Source: Siphonodentalium dalli
Taxonomy: Eukaryota; Mollusca; Scaphopoda; Gadilida; Siphonodentaliidae
Direction of reading: 5' to 3'
DNA: 64,000 bases
Assembly: GCA_032622095.1 (NCBI GenBank)
Contig: CP136065.1
Span: 53,627,949-53,691,948 of the forward strand
Positions 11,595 through 23,479 of the stretch are shown piece by piece. Numbering within the stretch: position 1 is the first letter of the stretch; each line of letters begins with the position of its first letter. The position numbers were made by a program, and so were the translations under genes. Below the pieces are notes generated by a model. That model was given only the letters and a program-made list of their open reading frames with translations. It was not told the DNA's origin and ran no database searches.

Positions 11595-11852
11595 CCCTAT
11601 CATGACGGGAGCTGTGCTGTGCAGCATTAAATATCCTGTGCCAGTGCATTATCTTATATATGTTAGTCTCCCAAAGGGAGCCTCGCATATATAAGATAAT
11701 GCACTGGCTTACAAGGTCAAGGTAATTATTGTTAGGCCAATGCATTCTCTTATATATATGAGGCTCCCTATGGGCGACTTGCATATATAAGAGAAAGCAT
11801 TGGCAAAGGGTTGTCACAAAATTTCAGGATGCTCTAGTCATGGAAGGGTTAA
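11591..11852 (+). mobile_element. A2 MITE inserted exactly at the transporter stop codon
   Basis: TTAA at 11591-11594 and 11849-11852 flanks termini CCCTATCATGACGGGAGC and GCTCTAGTCATGGAAGGG. Two palindromes in opposite orientation have tips CTCCC-AAA-GGGAG and CTCCC-TAT-GGGCG. Precise excision would leave a single TTAA, so the stop codon exists with or without the element; the insertion changed the 3' UTR, not the protein. Confidence 0.85.
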
Positions 11853-12860
11853 TGTTCTCTGATTTGTCGTGATCACCTCTTTCAGTTTCGATAGCTATTT
11901 CTCTAGTTTTCAGGCTTATCTTTGTTGCATTTCAACTTTCAAGGTGGAAAGAAATATTTGTTACATGCACATGATGTTAGCTATTTGCATATCAACAGTC
12001 TTGAGGTGTCAAATCTTTAACTGACAAAGATGCTCTTGGATAGAAGTGACTGAATATATTGACACAGGTTTCATGCTGTCATATTGGCCAATATTTTTTG
12101 AAAATGGCAACAAAAAAAAATTCATGTGGTCAAAGTTTTTTTTTTTTACCCCAAAATTGGAAATTTAATTAGAAAACCCAAATTGATATTGTAACTGGAG
12201 CAACATGAGAATCAAATTTTTAGTATGATCATCTGCTAATTGATTAGGTGATGCAGCTTAATGGGTAACAAAAGGCACTCACGGCAATCAAACAATATAA
12301 TGAGGATTAACACTAATGAATCCTTTGTCTGTCATACGGCTGAAAGGTAGATGGTGGGTAGCGGAACATTTGGTGGGATTAAAGAAGTCTCGACACAGTA
12401 TTTGAAGGTTTGGACATAATTATATAGAATGTTAGATGTTAAGTTAAAAAAAAAAATTAATTATGAGCCCAGAAAATGAGGATTTAATTTGTCCAGTTTT
12501 TTTTATTTGGCAAAATCAAATCAGAATTGGCCAAAAAATTGGCGAAAAGATTTTTTGGCCCAGCATGAACACTGTATTGATATCAGACAGTGAATCCAAA
12601 CAAGTACCATCTTTTTATTATGGCCCTTTCAAACACTGAAATTTACTTGTCCATTTTATACAAAAGTTAGGTTCATTAACTATGTGATATTTCTTAAATG
12701 AGAAGTACCAGTATATAGCTTTATTTACGTTCTTTCTTTATTTTACTTTGTTGTATCTTATTATGAATTTGCATCTGTTTGCCAACTATTATGTATTCAG
12801 TTTTGTTTATGTTTCCCTGCTCTAAAGAAAGTCCAATCATCATCTTTATCAACTTTAATG
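11853..12860 (+). other. Probable transporter 3' UTR or flank, no feature
   Basis: AT-rich, no ORF or repeat recognised. It may belong to a long 3' UTR if polyadenylation is at about 13450. Confidence 0.4.
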
Positions 12861-13267
12861 TTAACCCTTTACCCAACAAACCGGCCAAAACCGGCCAAAA
12901 CCGGCCAAATAAAGCTTCAACAGCCTAAAATATCTTCGGTCTGTCTCAATAGAACCATACAAATATGGATATCATTGGAACCGGCTCCTTGACCACATTG
13001 TGATAGTTAGTTATGCCCTGTGCCAATGCATTCTCTTATATATGCGAGTCGACCATAGGTCGCCTCGCATATATAAGAGAATGCATTGGCCTAAAAAAAA
13101 TCTTTATTAACACTTTTTACCATTTTTTCTTACATTCTTTAACAATTTTATAATTTTTAATGTGTTAAGCCAATGCATTCTCTTATATATGCGAGGCGAC
13201 CTATGGTCGACTCGCATATATAAGAGAATGCATTGGCACATGGCCGTTCTGTTGGGTAAAGGGTTAA
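12861..13267. mobile_element. A1 MITE
   Basis: TTAA at 12861-12864 and 13264-13267; ends CCCTTTACCCAACAAACC and CTGTTGGGTAAAGGG. Its palindromes are nearly identical to those of 2065-2454, in the opposite overall orientation. Near its left end CCGGCCAAAA is repeated three times in tandem. Confidence 0.87.
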
Positions 13268-13916
13268 CACAATATCCCGGTACCTTGTTGCTCTCCTTGT
13301 TAAAATATTATCCTGTCTCAAATTTTGATCCATGTTTAGTTCTTAATCTCTTATCATTGCTGCTTGCTATATTTTAAAATTAATTCACCCTATTTTGAGT
13401 TGTATATTATGTTATATTTTGTCCACAATAAAATACCGGTGAGAAGAGTATGAAATATATTTTACCACCATACCATTGTTTCACATGCTTGTGTGATCCA
13501 TGGACATTTTTTGCATGCTAAAACAGGAATTTTACCCTCTTCAATGCTTGATTTACAATTGATCTAGTCTAATGGTGTCTGTAATTTATTCATTCTCCTT
13601 AAACCTATACTCATTCACAGTTGCGTGTGACATTATCATTGTAATGATCTCCGATCAGTTGTCATTTCTGTGCTTAAATTATGGAAATGAATCAATTTAA
13701 TTTAAGCCAAGATATTTTAGAAATTAACCATCATTGTCTGTCATTTTGGCATATTTCTAAGCTGTAGGCTAAAGGCTCACATTGAATTCCTAAAATAACC
13801 ATATTTTTAATTAAAATCCATGTAGTGCACAGCGGTCACAAAAATAATGACCGTGGTGTACGCCAATAACAGATTAATAATCGCAGTAATTCCAACACTA
13901 CCACGGCAAACTTTTG
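13268..13916. other. No gene seen
   Basis: AT-rich sequence apart from the candidate AATAAA; no exon or repeat recognised. Confidence 0.5.
13427..13432 (+). terminator. Candidate polyadenylation signal AATAAA
   Basis: AATAAA lies about 1.8 kb past the transporter stop codon, followed by a GT-containing stretch. The hexamer is common by chance in such AT-rich DNA, so this is only a candidate. Confidence 0.2.
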
Positions 13917-14101
13917 GCACCTAACTGAATTCTCTTATATATGCAAGTCGCCCATAGGGAGCCTCGCATATATAAGAGAATTCCCTGGCTTACAAGGTCA
14001 AGGTAAATATTGTTAGTCCAATGTATTTTCTTATATATGCAAGGCTCCATATAGGAGGGTTTTCAAAAAATTTCAGGAAGCTCATGTCACGGGAGGGTTA
14101 A
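13917..14101 (+). mobile_element. A2 MITE, degraded
   Basis: The left terminus is lost. The left palindrome with tip CGCCC-ATA-GGGAG is intact, the right palindrome is broken (GGCTCCATATAGGAGGG), and the right end CTCATGTCACGGGAGGG is followed by TTAA at 14098-14101. Confidence 0.75.
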
Positions 14102-14141
14102 TAAAGTCATTTGATCTAATATACTAACAAAGGGATGTCAT

Positions 14142-14531
14142 TTAACCCTTTACCTAACAGAATGGCCCTGTGCCAATGCATTCTCTTATATATGCGAGTC
14201 GACCATAGGTCGCCTCGCATATATAAGAGAATGCATTGGCTTAACACATTAAAAATTATAAAATTGTTAAAGAATGTAAGAAAAAATGGTAAAAAGTGTT
14301 AAAAAAAGATTTTTTTTAAGCCAATGCATTCTCTTATATATGCGAGGCGACCTATGGTCGACTCGCATATATAAGAGAATGCATTGGCACAGGGCATAAC
14401 TGTAACCATCACAATGTGGTCAATGAGCCGGTTCCAATGATATCCATATTTGTATGGTTTTATTGAGACAGACCCATGATAATTTAGGCTGTTGAAGCTT
14501 TATTTGGCCGGTTTGTTGGGTAAAGGGTTAA
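14142..14531 (+). mobile_element. A1 MITE
   Basis: TTAA at 14142-14145 and 14528-14531; ends CCCTTTACCTAACAGAAT and GGTTTGTTGGGTAAAGGG. Both palindromes match the 2065-2454 copy almost base for base, suggesting recent spread. Confidence 0.88.
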
Positions 14532-14689
14532 CAATTATGTTATGTTATGGATTGTTTTGCTAAATTTGTTATCTCATAATGTTAATTAGTATTCTGCTTC
14601 GTTGAATTTTGTGGGATGTTTTTAGTTTTATCATGTGTGCCAAACACATAATTCTTGTTGTCTATAGCCTAAATTTCTTCTGTCTCAAT

Positions 14690-14880
14690 CACCACTATTC
14701 TTCAACCATTTATATGCTAAATGGATTCTCCCATCCAGTCTAGTCTATTCATTTGGAGGGATGTCTAGGAGAAATGAGCGTATGACATAGAGACAAAAAG
14801 ATAATACAAGTGCAGGATGATTTCTATTAATTGGTGGGAAATGTTCAGATAATAATAAGCAACAAAACAACCTTTGTTAA
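14690..14880 (+). mobile_element. A3 MITE fragment
   Basis: Contains TATGCTAAATGGATTCTCCC, TCATTTGGAGGGATGT and GGTGGGAAATGTTCAGATAA, the left two-thirds of the A3 consensus. The right end is missing. Confidence 0.7.
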
Positions 14881-15085
14881 GTATTTTATGTTCATGATCT
14901 TATTATGCCTACCGTATGTATACACAAGGACAAGAGGGGGCACTCAAAGGAGAAGCTTGTTCATTGACAACAAACACTAGTTCAGATTCAAATGGGTTGT
15001 TTATCATTATAAACGTGAAAAAAATATATTGTGGGCAATAACTGCCACAAGACAACAAAGTTAGTATTCATATATTATTTGCCTT

Positions 15086-15148
15086 CCACTAAATTCACCC
15101 TCTGGGGACCTCATTCTGCAAATGACAGACACACTAAACTCAGGCTTG
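15086..15148 (+). mobile_element. Family B MITE, right terminal fragment
   Basis: It consists of half a palindrome (CACTAAATTCACCCTCTGGG) and the outer end ACACTAAACTCAGGCTTG. It lies just upstream of an A3 MITE. Confidence 0.75.
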
Positions 15149-15163
15149 TATGGGAGATGTATT

Positions 15164-15851
15164 TTAACCCTTTCACTGAATGGATTTAATACCCTTTCTT
15201 TACTAAATGGATTCTACCACCCAGTTATATAAAAGTATATATTTGAATGATCTAGTATTCATATAGAGGATCCCATTTGGAGAGGTTTCACTGTATAATC
15301 GGAATTGTCTATTATTAATGGAAGGGGTGTTCAGGAAACAAAATCAGACAACAGACAGAAAACACATAATACAAGAACAGAAGGATACATATTTTTTGGT
15401 GGATGTTCAGATAATAAGTTCACCTATGGCCGTTTGTTGAACTTATTATCTGAACATTTCCCAAGTGAACTACTCATCAATGAGTTTTTAAAAAAAGGAT
15501 GTATTATGAAATCAGTCTGTCCATCCGTCTGTCAGTGCATCTGTCCATCTGTTAACATTTTTGGTTTCTGAGCGATAACTCCAGTTTGGATTATTTGATC
15601 TCAACCAAAGTTGGTATATGTATTTCCCAGCTGAAAATACAGACAAAGGTCGAATATGGGTTCCGTCCAATTATTTTTACAAGGGTGATGGCTTTTTTCG
15701 ACTTAGAATTTGACCAGATTTTGGCATTGAAAAATATTGTTATATCAGATATTCTTAGTAAGCTCAAATTGTGATTGTATTTTGCGGTAGTACAATTCGT
15801 ATTTTGCCACGCCCTAGTGATGCTCGTTTTACTTAGTAAAGAAAGGGTTAA
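15164..15851 (+). mobile_element. A3 MITE with a family H element nested inside
   Basis: TTAA at 15164-15167 and 15848-15851. The left end is partly duplicated (CCCTTTCACTGAATGG, then CCCTTTCTTTACTAAATGG); the right end is TTACTTAGTAAAGAAAGGG. Inside is an inverted pair TGTTCAGATAATAAGTTCA and GAACTTATTATCTGAACA. After ACTACTCATCAATGAGTTTT the A3 sequence is interrupted by the element at 15486-15830. Confidence 0.8.
15486..15830 (+). mobile_element. Family H tandem-core element
   Basis: GTCTGTCCATCCGTCTGTC start, one core unit (GCGATAACTCCAGTTTGGA ... AAAATACAGACAAAGGTCG), and the closing CGTATTTTGCCACGCCC and GTGATGCTCG. It interrupts the A3 MITE and is therefore the younger insertion. Confidence 0.65.
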
Positions 15852-16902
15852 TCCTTACTGAATGGGTTCTACAATTAAGATATATAGGCATATAATGAAA
15901 TGGTCTTAAATTCAGTCATTTTCAGATAATAAAATATGACAAGCAGAGAAACACTATTTGTAGAGATGTTCAGTGTAACAACTGCATGTAGCCATGTATA
16001 AATACACATACTTAAGTAAATTGCGGGTTCAGATTTTTTTATATAATTAATTTCCCATTATTTATTCAACTTCAACGGAATCCTTGGAGTGGCTAATCTC
16101 CCAATACATCCACTCGTATTACAAATTAAACCAAAACAGATTCCGTCTCGCCCACTGCCAAATCCAATTGTGATGAATAATCGTGCAGACTAAGGATTGG
16201 TCATGTCTAATCAGGTAATTTTTAGGATATCTACAGTTATTGGAACAAGAGGACTAAAATGGCAAATTGGCAATCAGTCTGACAACATTGACACGGGTGT
16301 GCATGGCTATCGTATTGCCCTGGGAAATCAGAATCAATATTAAATATACCCCAGGCCTAAGAAGTGGGTTCATCCAAAATAACTTAAATTTTATAAAAAA
16401 AAGTCGTACAAGTTAAAATAGATGAGCTTTGTTCTTATTTTCATTATTAATAACTCTATAATAAAACGATTTCTCATATCAAAACCATTGTTCTGTAAAT
16501 GTTACTGTTATCGCTCAAAGTCCAATTAGTCCAACATGATACCAAAGTTTAATCTAATATTGACAATAAATATTGCAAAATATTTGAAAATCATATTTGA
16601 AATAATTGAGCTTACAGCTGTGTGAACTTAATACAGTAGCTGATCATCCCGACAAAGGAATCAATGGTAACCAAGTAACTACTCATCAGTAAGCATTTAG
16701 TAATCAAAGAGGATTGTATCAGAAATAATTTGGGCTATATTATCGTCATTTTTGTTGTTGCGTCTTGCTTTAATTTGTTGTCACATATTCGTTTCATATT
16801 CTCATGTTAAGTATTGTTATGTTTATAATCAGATTTCTTCTTTTATCTTCCTTCTGTTGCCAAAATTCTCTACCATAGTTTATGTTGCTGAACCAGGCTG
16901 AA
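15852..16902. other. No gene seen
   Basis: AT-rich; a short A3-like scrap (CCTTACTGAATGGGTTCTAC) follows 15851. Nothing else recognised. Confidence 0.5.
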
Positions 16903-18718
16903 CTGTTTATTATTGGGTTTTTCAGTCTTCTGGTCTTGATCACAGCTCCCTAACACACCATTAAAAGAACCTATATATAATTAGACACATTTCCTAACTC
17001 TTCAAATTGAGAATTTCCATATGTCCCTAAAATGTGGCAAGAAATGGTAGAATAATCGTATTCCTGTAGTAATTCCCTACATTTTGATATATGGATCAAC
17101 CATGTTTGGTTAGCGACAGTGGAGATATCTTCCCTGAAACCATCGAGACCAGCGAAACAAATTGGTCGTATAAAACTTTGTCCGGTCTGATGGCCGTTAT
17201 ACCGGACCGAGTCTTGTTCGACCACTTTTTTTCACGAAAATGAGCCCAAAAGTACTTGTCAACATATTGCGAAACCATGGAGACAGGCAAAAACAATTGG
17301 TCAAACAAAACTCTGTTATTATTGCCATTATGGTCTATCACATGACCAGAGAGAGTCTTGTTCGACCACTTTTTGTCCAGTCTCCAGTGGTGTCTGATGC
17401 TTATAAGATATATCTCCACTGTCGCTAGTTATACATGGATGGCTCATATACAAAAATGAAGGGAATTATTCAATGATTATGACTGTTTGATTGTTATGTT
17501 TTGTTTTCGTATATTGCTGCATTTCTGGCCACAATTTTGAGGACATATGGAAATTCTACAATACAGGAGTTAGGAACCTTATCTTATAAATAAATTGACC
17601 TGGATACAAATTAAATTTCATTTGATGAAATAATGTTTATGGATTCCAATGGTCAGTCATGCTTTTTATCAAATATTGAAGTGGATTGATCAGTATTCAC
17701 AAGCCAAGGTTTTACTGTGAAAGATAAGTTCAGCCTTGTGCATGTGAAAAATTTTAATATGCATCTACAAAATTGTCTCATTGTATATGAATGACTGCTA
17801 TTCTCTATATTTTTGGCTGAGGCCAAACAATTAAAATATAGTGTTCTCAGGCATCTCCTCTACTCCGGATCGAACCTCATCAAACATGGATATTTGAAAA
17901 TTCACCTGATTCTACAATTTGGGAATTCAATACTCAAACTCCCATATATCTACAATTAGAAATTTTGTAGATATGTTTCTGTTAAAGGTGGAATGGTTAA
18001 ATTGCACTGACAGACAGATTCTATAGATTCCTTGGGGGGGGGGGGGGGGGGATATTGTAATTCAAAAATATCTTTGTACTAAAATATTCTAAAATTCCAA
18101 AATATATATGAAAATTGAAAAAAAAATAGTGAAAAGTCTCTGTCCATTCAATTTCTATATTTAATTGTCTGAGAACAGGTATTTTTTTAAATGGTCTGAT
18201 GAAGATGCTGAATAGCTTGAGCTTGATAGATCTACCTGATGTCTCTGCCCAATGAGTTTAGAATGTACAGGTATACATTTGTGTTGGTTATTAATTGTTT
18301 GAATCTTGTAAGTGACATTTCACATGGTTTAATGACATGGTTTAGTGTAAAAGTGATATTATCAGATGTGCTACGGAGGTTACCAAGTCTGGATTTAGTT
18401 TGTCTGACATTTGCAGAATGAGGTCCCCAGATGGTGAATTTAATGACGCTATCCCACACAGAGGGCTAGCATAACCAAATTCACCCTCTGGGGACCTCAT
18501 TCTACTTAGGCCTCATCTTCTGGGAAGTATCTATGGTATCAAATTAACATTGTTTTTAGTTACATTTTCCCTTCTGTTCAGTTTCTATATCCCCTAATTT
18601 GAAAAAGATAAAATCATAATCAAGGTGAATAATGGGTGAACATTACCAACTTCAACTTGGGAACTTCAATCTGATCCTAGATCTTCCATTGCAGTTGAGG
18701 CCAAAGCAGAATGAGGTT
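16903..18718 (+). repeat. Tandem segmental duplication, unit 1
   Basis: It starts CTGTTTATTATTGGGTTTTT and ends inside a family B palindrome (GCAGAATGAGGTT). Unit 2 repeats it with high similarity from 18719. No exon was found. It contains imperfect inverted blocks around AGTGGAGATATCTTCC / GATATATCTCCACTGTCGC and a poly-G run at about 18033-18050. Confidence 0.85.
18384..18718 (+). mobile_element. Family B MITE truncated at the duplication junction
   Basis: Left end CAAGTCTGGATTTAGTTTG, left palindrome and spacer are present. The right palindrome is cut after GCAGAATGAGGTT, where unit 2 of the tandem duplication begins. Confidence 0.8.
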
Positions 18719-20813
18719 CTGTTTATTATTGGGTTTTTCAGTTTTCTGGCCTTGATCACAGGTCAATGACACAAAAGTGGCACAACATTAAATCACCAAT
18801 ATATAAATAGACACAGTTCAACTCTTCGAATTGAGAATTTCCATATGTCCCTAAAATGTGGCAAGCAATGGTAGAATAATCGTATTCCTGTAGTAATTCC
18901 CTACATTTTGGTATATGGATAAAACATGTTTGGTTAGCGACAGTGGAGATATCTTCCCTGAAACCATCGAGACCAGCGAAAAAAATGGTCGTATAAAACT
19001 CTGTCCGGTCTGATGGCCGTTATACCGGACCGAGTCTTGTTCGACCACTTTTTTTTTCACTAAAATGAGCCCAAAAGTACATGTCAACATATTGCGTCAC
19101 AATGCAGTTTTGACAAATGTCACACTACCCTTAAAATGGAGAAAAAATGACATTGAAAAAAACACCAACCCCTCCCATAAATTATTCGCCAATTTGACAG
19201 CCATAACCATCATGTGGCTATATTTGATGTTTCTTGTCGGGAAACACGTTTGTGCATTTTTTCATGCACTTTTCATCCATGTATCATTGACCATTCAGCT
19301 GCCAGGATTTTTTTTATGCTGATCCTAGCTTGGGGGGGTCCCAGGGGAAATCTCTCTAATAATTTGTATTTGGTGTATTATAACCATATCAAAATAAAGG
19401 GAACTATTCCAGGAATTTGATGGCTATTATTCTAATATTATTGCCATTATGGTCAATTGCATGAAAGGATAGAGTCTTGTTTGAACAACTTTTTCTCTGG
19501 ATTCCAGTGGTGTCCGATGCTTTCATGGAAGATATATCTCCACTGTTGCTAGCTATACATGGATGACTCGTATACAAAAATGAAGGGAGTTATTCAACAA
19601 TTATGACTGTTTGATTGTTATGGTTTGTTTTCGTATATTGCTACATTTCTGGCCACAATTTTGAGGACATATGGAAATTCTACAATATGGGAGTTAGGAA
19701 CCTTATCTTATAAATAAATTGACCTGGATACAAATTAAATTTCATTTGATGAAATAATGTTTACGGATTCCAATGGTCAGTCATGCTTTTTATCAAATAT
19801 TGAAGTGGATTAATCAGTATTCACAAGCCAAGGTTTTATTATGAAAGATAAGTGTAGCCATGTGCATGTAATTATTTGTAATATGCATCTACAAAATTGT
19901 CTCACTGTATATGAATGACTGCTATTCTCTATATTTTTGGCTGAGGCCAAACAAATAAAATATTGTGTTCTCAGGCATCTCCTATACTCCGGATAGAACC
20001 TCATCAAACATGGATATTTGAAAATACCCCATAGAATTAGAAATTTTGTAGATATGTTTCTGTTAAAGGCACAATGTTTAAAAGGCACTGACAGACACAT
20101 TCTATAGATTCCTTGTGGGAATCTATGGGATTCTGATTACAAAAATATCTTTATGTCCTAAATTATTCTAAAATTCTTTGAAAAATTCTAAAAATAAATA
20201 TGAAAATTGAAAAAAAATTAGTGAAAAGTCGCTGTCCACCATTCAATTTCTATATTTAATTGTCTGAGAACATAGGTATTTTTTAAAATGGTCTGATGAA
20301 GATGCTGAATAGCTTGAGATTGATAGATCTACCTGATGTCTCTGCCCAATGAGTTTAGAATGTACAGGTATACATTTGTGTTGGTTATTAATTGTTTGAA
20401 TCTTGTAAGTGACATTTCACATGGTTTAGTGACATGGTTTAGTGTAAAAGTGATATTATCGGATGTGCTACGGATGTTACCAAGTCTGGATTTAGTATGT
20501 TGACATTTGCAGAATGAGGTCCCGAGATGGTGCATTTAGTGAAGCTACCCCACACAGGGCTAGCATCACCAAATTCACCCTCTGGGTACCTCATTCTACT
20601 TAGACCGCATCTTCTAGGAAGTATTTGTAGTCTCAAATTAACATTGTTTTTAGTTACTTTTTCCCTTCTGTTCAGTTTCTATATCCCCTAATTTGAAAAA
20701 ATAACATGCATAATCAAGGTGAATAATGGGTGAACATGACCAACTTCAACTTGGGAACTTCAACCTGATCCTAAATCTCCCATAGCAGTTGAGGCCTAAG
20801 CAGAATGAGGTTC
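18719..20813 (+). repeat. Tandem segmental duplication, unit 2
   Basis: Copy of 16903-18718. About 45 bp of unit 1 (near 17276-17320) is replaced here by about 340 bp (near 19097-19433). Otherwise the two run in parallel, including the distinctive CCGGTCTGATGGCCGTTATA and GATAGATCTACCTGATGTCT segments. Confidence 0.85.
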
Positions 20814-20920
20814 CCAGAGGGTGCATTTGGTTATGATAGCCCGGATGCAGGATAGCGTCACTAAATTCACCTTCTGGGGACCTCATTCTGAAAATGGCAT
20901 ACACACTAAATGCAAACTTG
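20481..20920 (+). mobile_element. Family B MITE, full length
   Basis: 440 bp from CAAGTCTGGATTTAGTATG to CACACTAAATGCAAACTTG. It has two diverged palindromes and the usual spacer. It is the parental copy of the truncated one at 18384-18718. Flanking GATGTTAC and AAGGTTAC are similar but not identical. Confidence 0.82.
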
Positions 20921-21006
20921 AAGGTTACATGTACATATTAGACAGTATTTATGTATGATTTGAAGATGATATGAAGTGCTTTTGAAATGCTCAGAGATAT
21001 CTGTAA

Positions 21007-21208
21007 TGCCCTAAGTAATCGACTCCATAACCACAGCACAATTATGGGTAACTTTTCAGGATTTAGTTGGAAATATGGCTTGTTGCCATTCATCGGAAAG
21101 CTCTCGGGGAGAGCTTTCTGATGAATGGCAACAAGCCATATTTCTGACTAAATCCTGAAAAGTTACCCATAATTCTGCTGTGGTTATGATGTCGATTACT
21201 TGGGGCAT
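21007..21208. mobile_element. Foldback element with about 95-bp arms
   Basis: Near-perfect palindrome. The left arm (TAAGTAATCGACTCCATAAC ... GAATGGCAACAAGCCAT complement) mirrors the right arm ending TCGATTACTTGGGGCA. The tip is a 10-bp stem GAAAGCTCTC / GAGAGCTTTC around a GGG triloop, with one G/T mismatch below it. A single arm occurs at 3536-3655. Confidence 0.85.
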
Positions 21209-22499
21209 GACTGGATTCGTTATCACACAAATTGAACGTGAGAGGATTTTATTATTGTTTGACTTACAATAAATTCATATACAACAATGAATTCTAGTTT
21301 ACTTAATACCATTATTGAAGTGTAACATACCAGAAACAATCATAGAACTATAAGCCACTATTTGATTTGCCCTTTCTTTTCCAGTGGCAAGCAAACACAA
21401 ATATTATGTTACAAGTGTCATATGAAGTATGTCTGGACATTTAATATTGGGATTTTTTAACTGTTCTTCTTGTCTTTTAACTTGTTCACTGCTGACTACG
21501 AGTTATCTCAAAGTTTTTGCATGTAATTGAATGGGCATCTGACTATTGAATGGGCATCGGCAGTGAACGTCTTAAAAGTTGCAAACATTCTGGGTGACGT
21601 GTTTTCATATAGATTCATATCAGGGGCGCCAGGATTTCCCAGACACAGGGTCTAGGATCCCGGAACCAACATATATTTGGTATGGAATATACCAAAAATT
21701 GAGTATTTTACTGCTTTCACTGCTTCGGTAAAATCTTAGGACAGAAATTTAGCTGGAAATTTCCAACTGATGATGTTGCGTTGGAAATTGCCAAACGATG
21801 GAAGTATCAGTTGGAAAATGCCAAGGGTTATGTGCGAATGAAATTTCCCTAGGTTTGAGACTTGATCTGGGTCAAGGGTTTGTAGTTAGAATTTCCAAGG
21901 TGGAGACCCCACAAATGAACACTCCAGCCATGTCCCGCATTACTTTAACTGATAGAAAACCACATCAAAGGTTTGCATACTTCTCAATCTGGGCAACACC
22001 CAGAACCATTCTGGACTCTTTGACATCAGCAGGGTTGCGGAAAATGGCAAGGTTTGCCCAATAGCCAGGTAACCTGCTAGTGATATATTTATAATATTTT
22101 CGCCCCTATTAAATTTTGTATTTTATTGTGATGATAGTATAAACATGTAGGCTATGTATATTTGAGTGGTATACTAATAGTGGACTAAGTTAATAACTGA
22201 TACTACACCTGATTATCACCATATAATTATTGTAATATCGAATCACAGCATGTGTGGCTGCTCCACTACAAGTCACATGCGATCATATTAGTTTGACTTA
22301 TCACCAAACTAAAGAGAATTCAAATCAGTCTACAGATAAAGATGTTTCAGGGTACCAGGCTAATTTGTACCAAACATATTGTTGCTTTTGATTTAAATTC
22401 TAAAATATACAAGTTAACGCATTGAGGATGGCCTCATCAAGAAAAAAAATCAAATTGTATTTGGTTGAGTTATATTGCTAACGTTCTTAAAATTGCTTC
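21209..22499. other. No confident gene
   Basis: An 88-codon + frame at 21798-22064 has no recognisable domain and no flanking splice sites that I trust. The segment 21730-21830 repeats the words TTGGAAAT and GCCAA several times. Nothing else seen. Confidence 0.45.
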
Positions 22500-22990
22500 A
22501 AAAATTGACAAACTAAGGTCCATAATTCAGGCAAAAAAATTTGAATAAACCTGATTTTCGAATACAAATGAGATATTGTGAAAGAACTAAGTACGAATGG
22601 AATCGGTTGACATTTGTTAAAGTCACAATTGCTATAAATGGAAACAAGGGCCATAACTGTGGTAAGAAATTTGGGGTGGGCCCAATATTGTGTGTAGCAC
22701 ATTTGGTTATTTTGACAGACATGGCTGTGATACCTAGGCGGATGGACAAAAAAAACATTATCTCCAGATAACTCTAGAACGAAAATGCCATACGACCCTG
22801 TTTTGAAAGCATTCCATACCTGAACCTCCATACCATAAACCATGGCTGAAGTGTCTGCATGGATGGACAGAAAACCATTATTTTTCCAATAAACAATGAG
22901 GGCCAACTCCACAGGTATTAGGCACAAACATTTTTTTTTTTTATTTAATAAAAATATATATTTTTATGAATTATTTTTTTTTGGCCAAAT
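22500..22990. repeat. Decayed dispersed repeat (GGGCCATAACTGTGG type)
   Basis: Contains AAGGGCCATAACTGTGGTAAG and repeated 'GACAGACATGGCTG ... GGATGGACA' words resembling the cores of pearl-like elements elsewhere in the window. A 146-codon - strand frame (22487-22927) crosses it but shows no protein family. Confidence 0.45.
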
Positions 22991-23396
22991 ACCTGTGGCC
23001 AACTCTAGAATTAAATGTGAACATCATTGGGTCTACTTTTGAATTTCATTCAGATCTTATAATCTATAGTTCACATATGTATAGGCCGTCGAATAGGTGT
23101 AGATGGTGCAGGGTATGTAGACATCATGTTCACCCGCCAGGTACTGTCAACGAAATAAATCTGCACTTGATAAAAAGATTCTTCGTTCCAAAATAAATTG
23201 TCACAATACTGCATTGCCTAAGAAATGTTCATCACTAATTGGAACAAGTGCACCGCTGGGCGGAGGTAATGCCCCCGACTGTACAATCAGAGAGGATTTT
23301 TCTTATTTTTGTGCAAATGCTTATTAAATGGCACTTTGTAAAGTTATGTTATTCATGAGTAAACAATCCAAAATCAAGTTATCATCTGGAAACCAA
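22991..23396. other. No feature recognised
   Basis: AT-rich; no exon or clear repeat. Confidence 0.45.
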
Positions 23397-23454
23397 AACG
23401 AGAGGCCGATCACGATCGGCAGATGTTTAACCCATACCTTGGCGATAGTGATCA
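23397..23454 (-). repeat. 58-bp repeat, reverse copy of 7331-7388
   Basis: AACGAGAGGCCGATCACGAT ... GCGATAGTGATCAGC matches 7331-7388 on the opposite strand, including its 16-bp palindrome. Confidence 0.75.
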
Positions 23455-23479
23455 GCTATTTTCAGTTCTGACACGAAAA

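Noticed and set aside
21798-22064. 88-codon + frame beginning MEVSVGKCQGL
   Set aside because: No domain, no convincing splice sites or neighbours.
22300-22420. Possible 3' or 5' exon of a third gene in the 21.2-22.5 kb gap
   Set aside because: No paired GT-AG exon with protein similarity could be found on either strand.
22487-22927. 146-codon - strand frame
   Set aside because: Shows no domain, has a repeat-like composition, and overlaps words shared with pearl-like cores.
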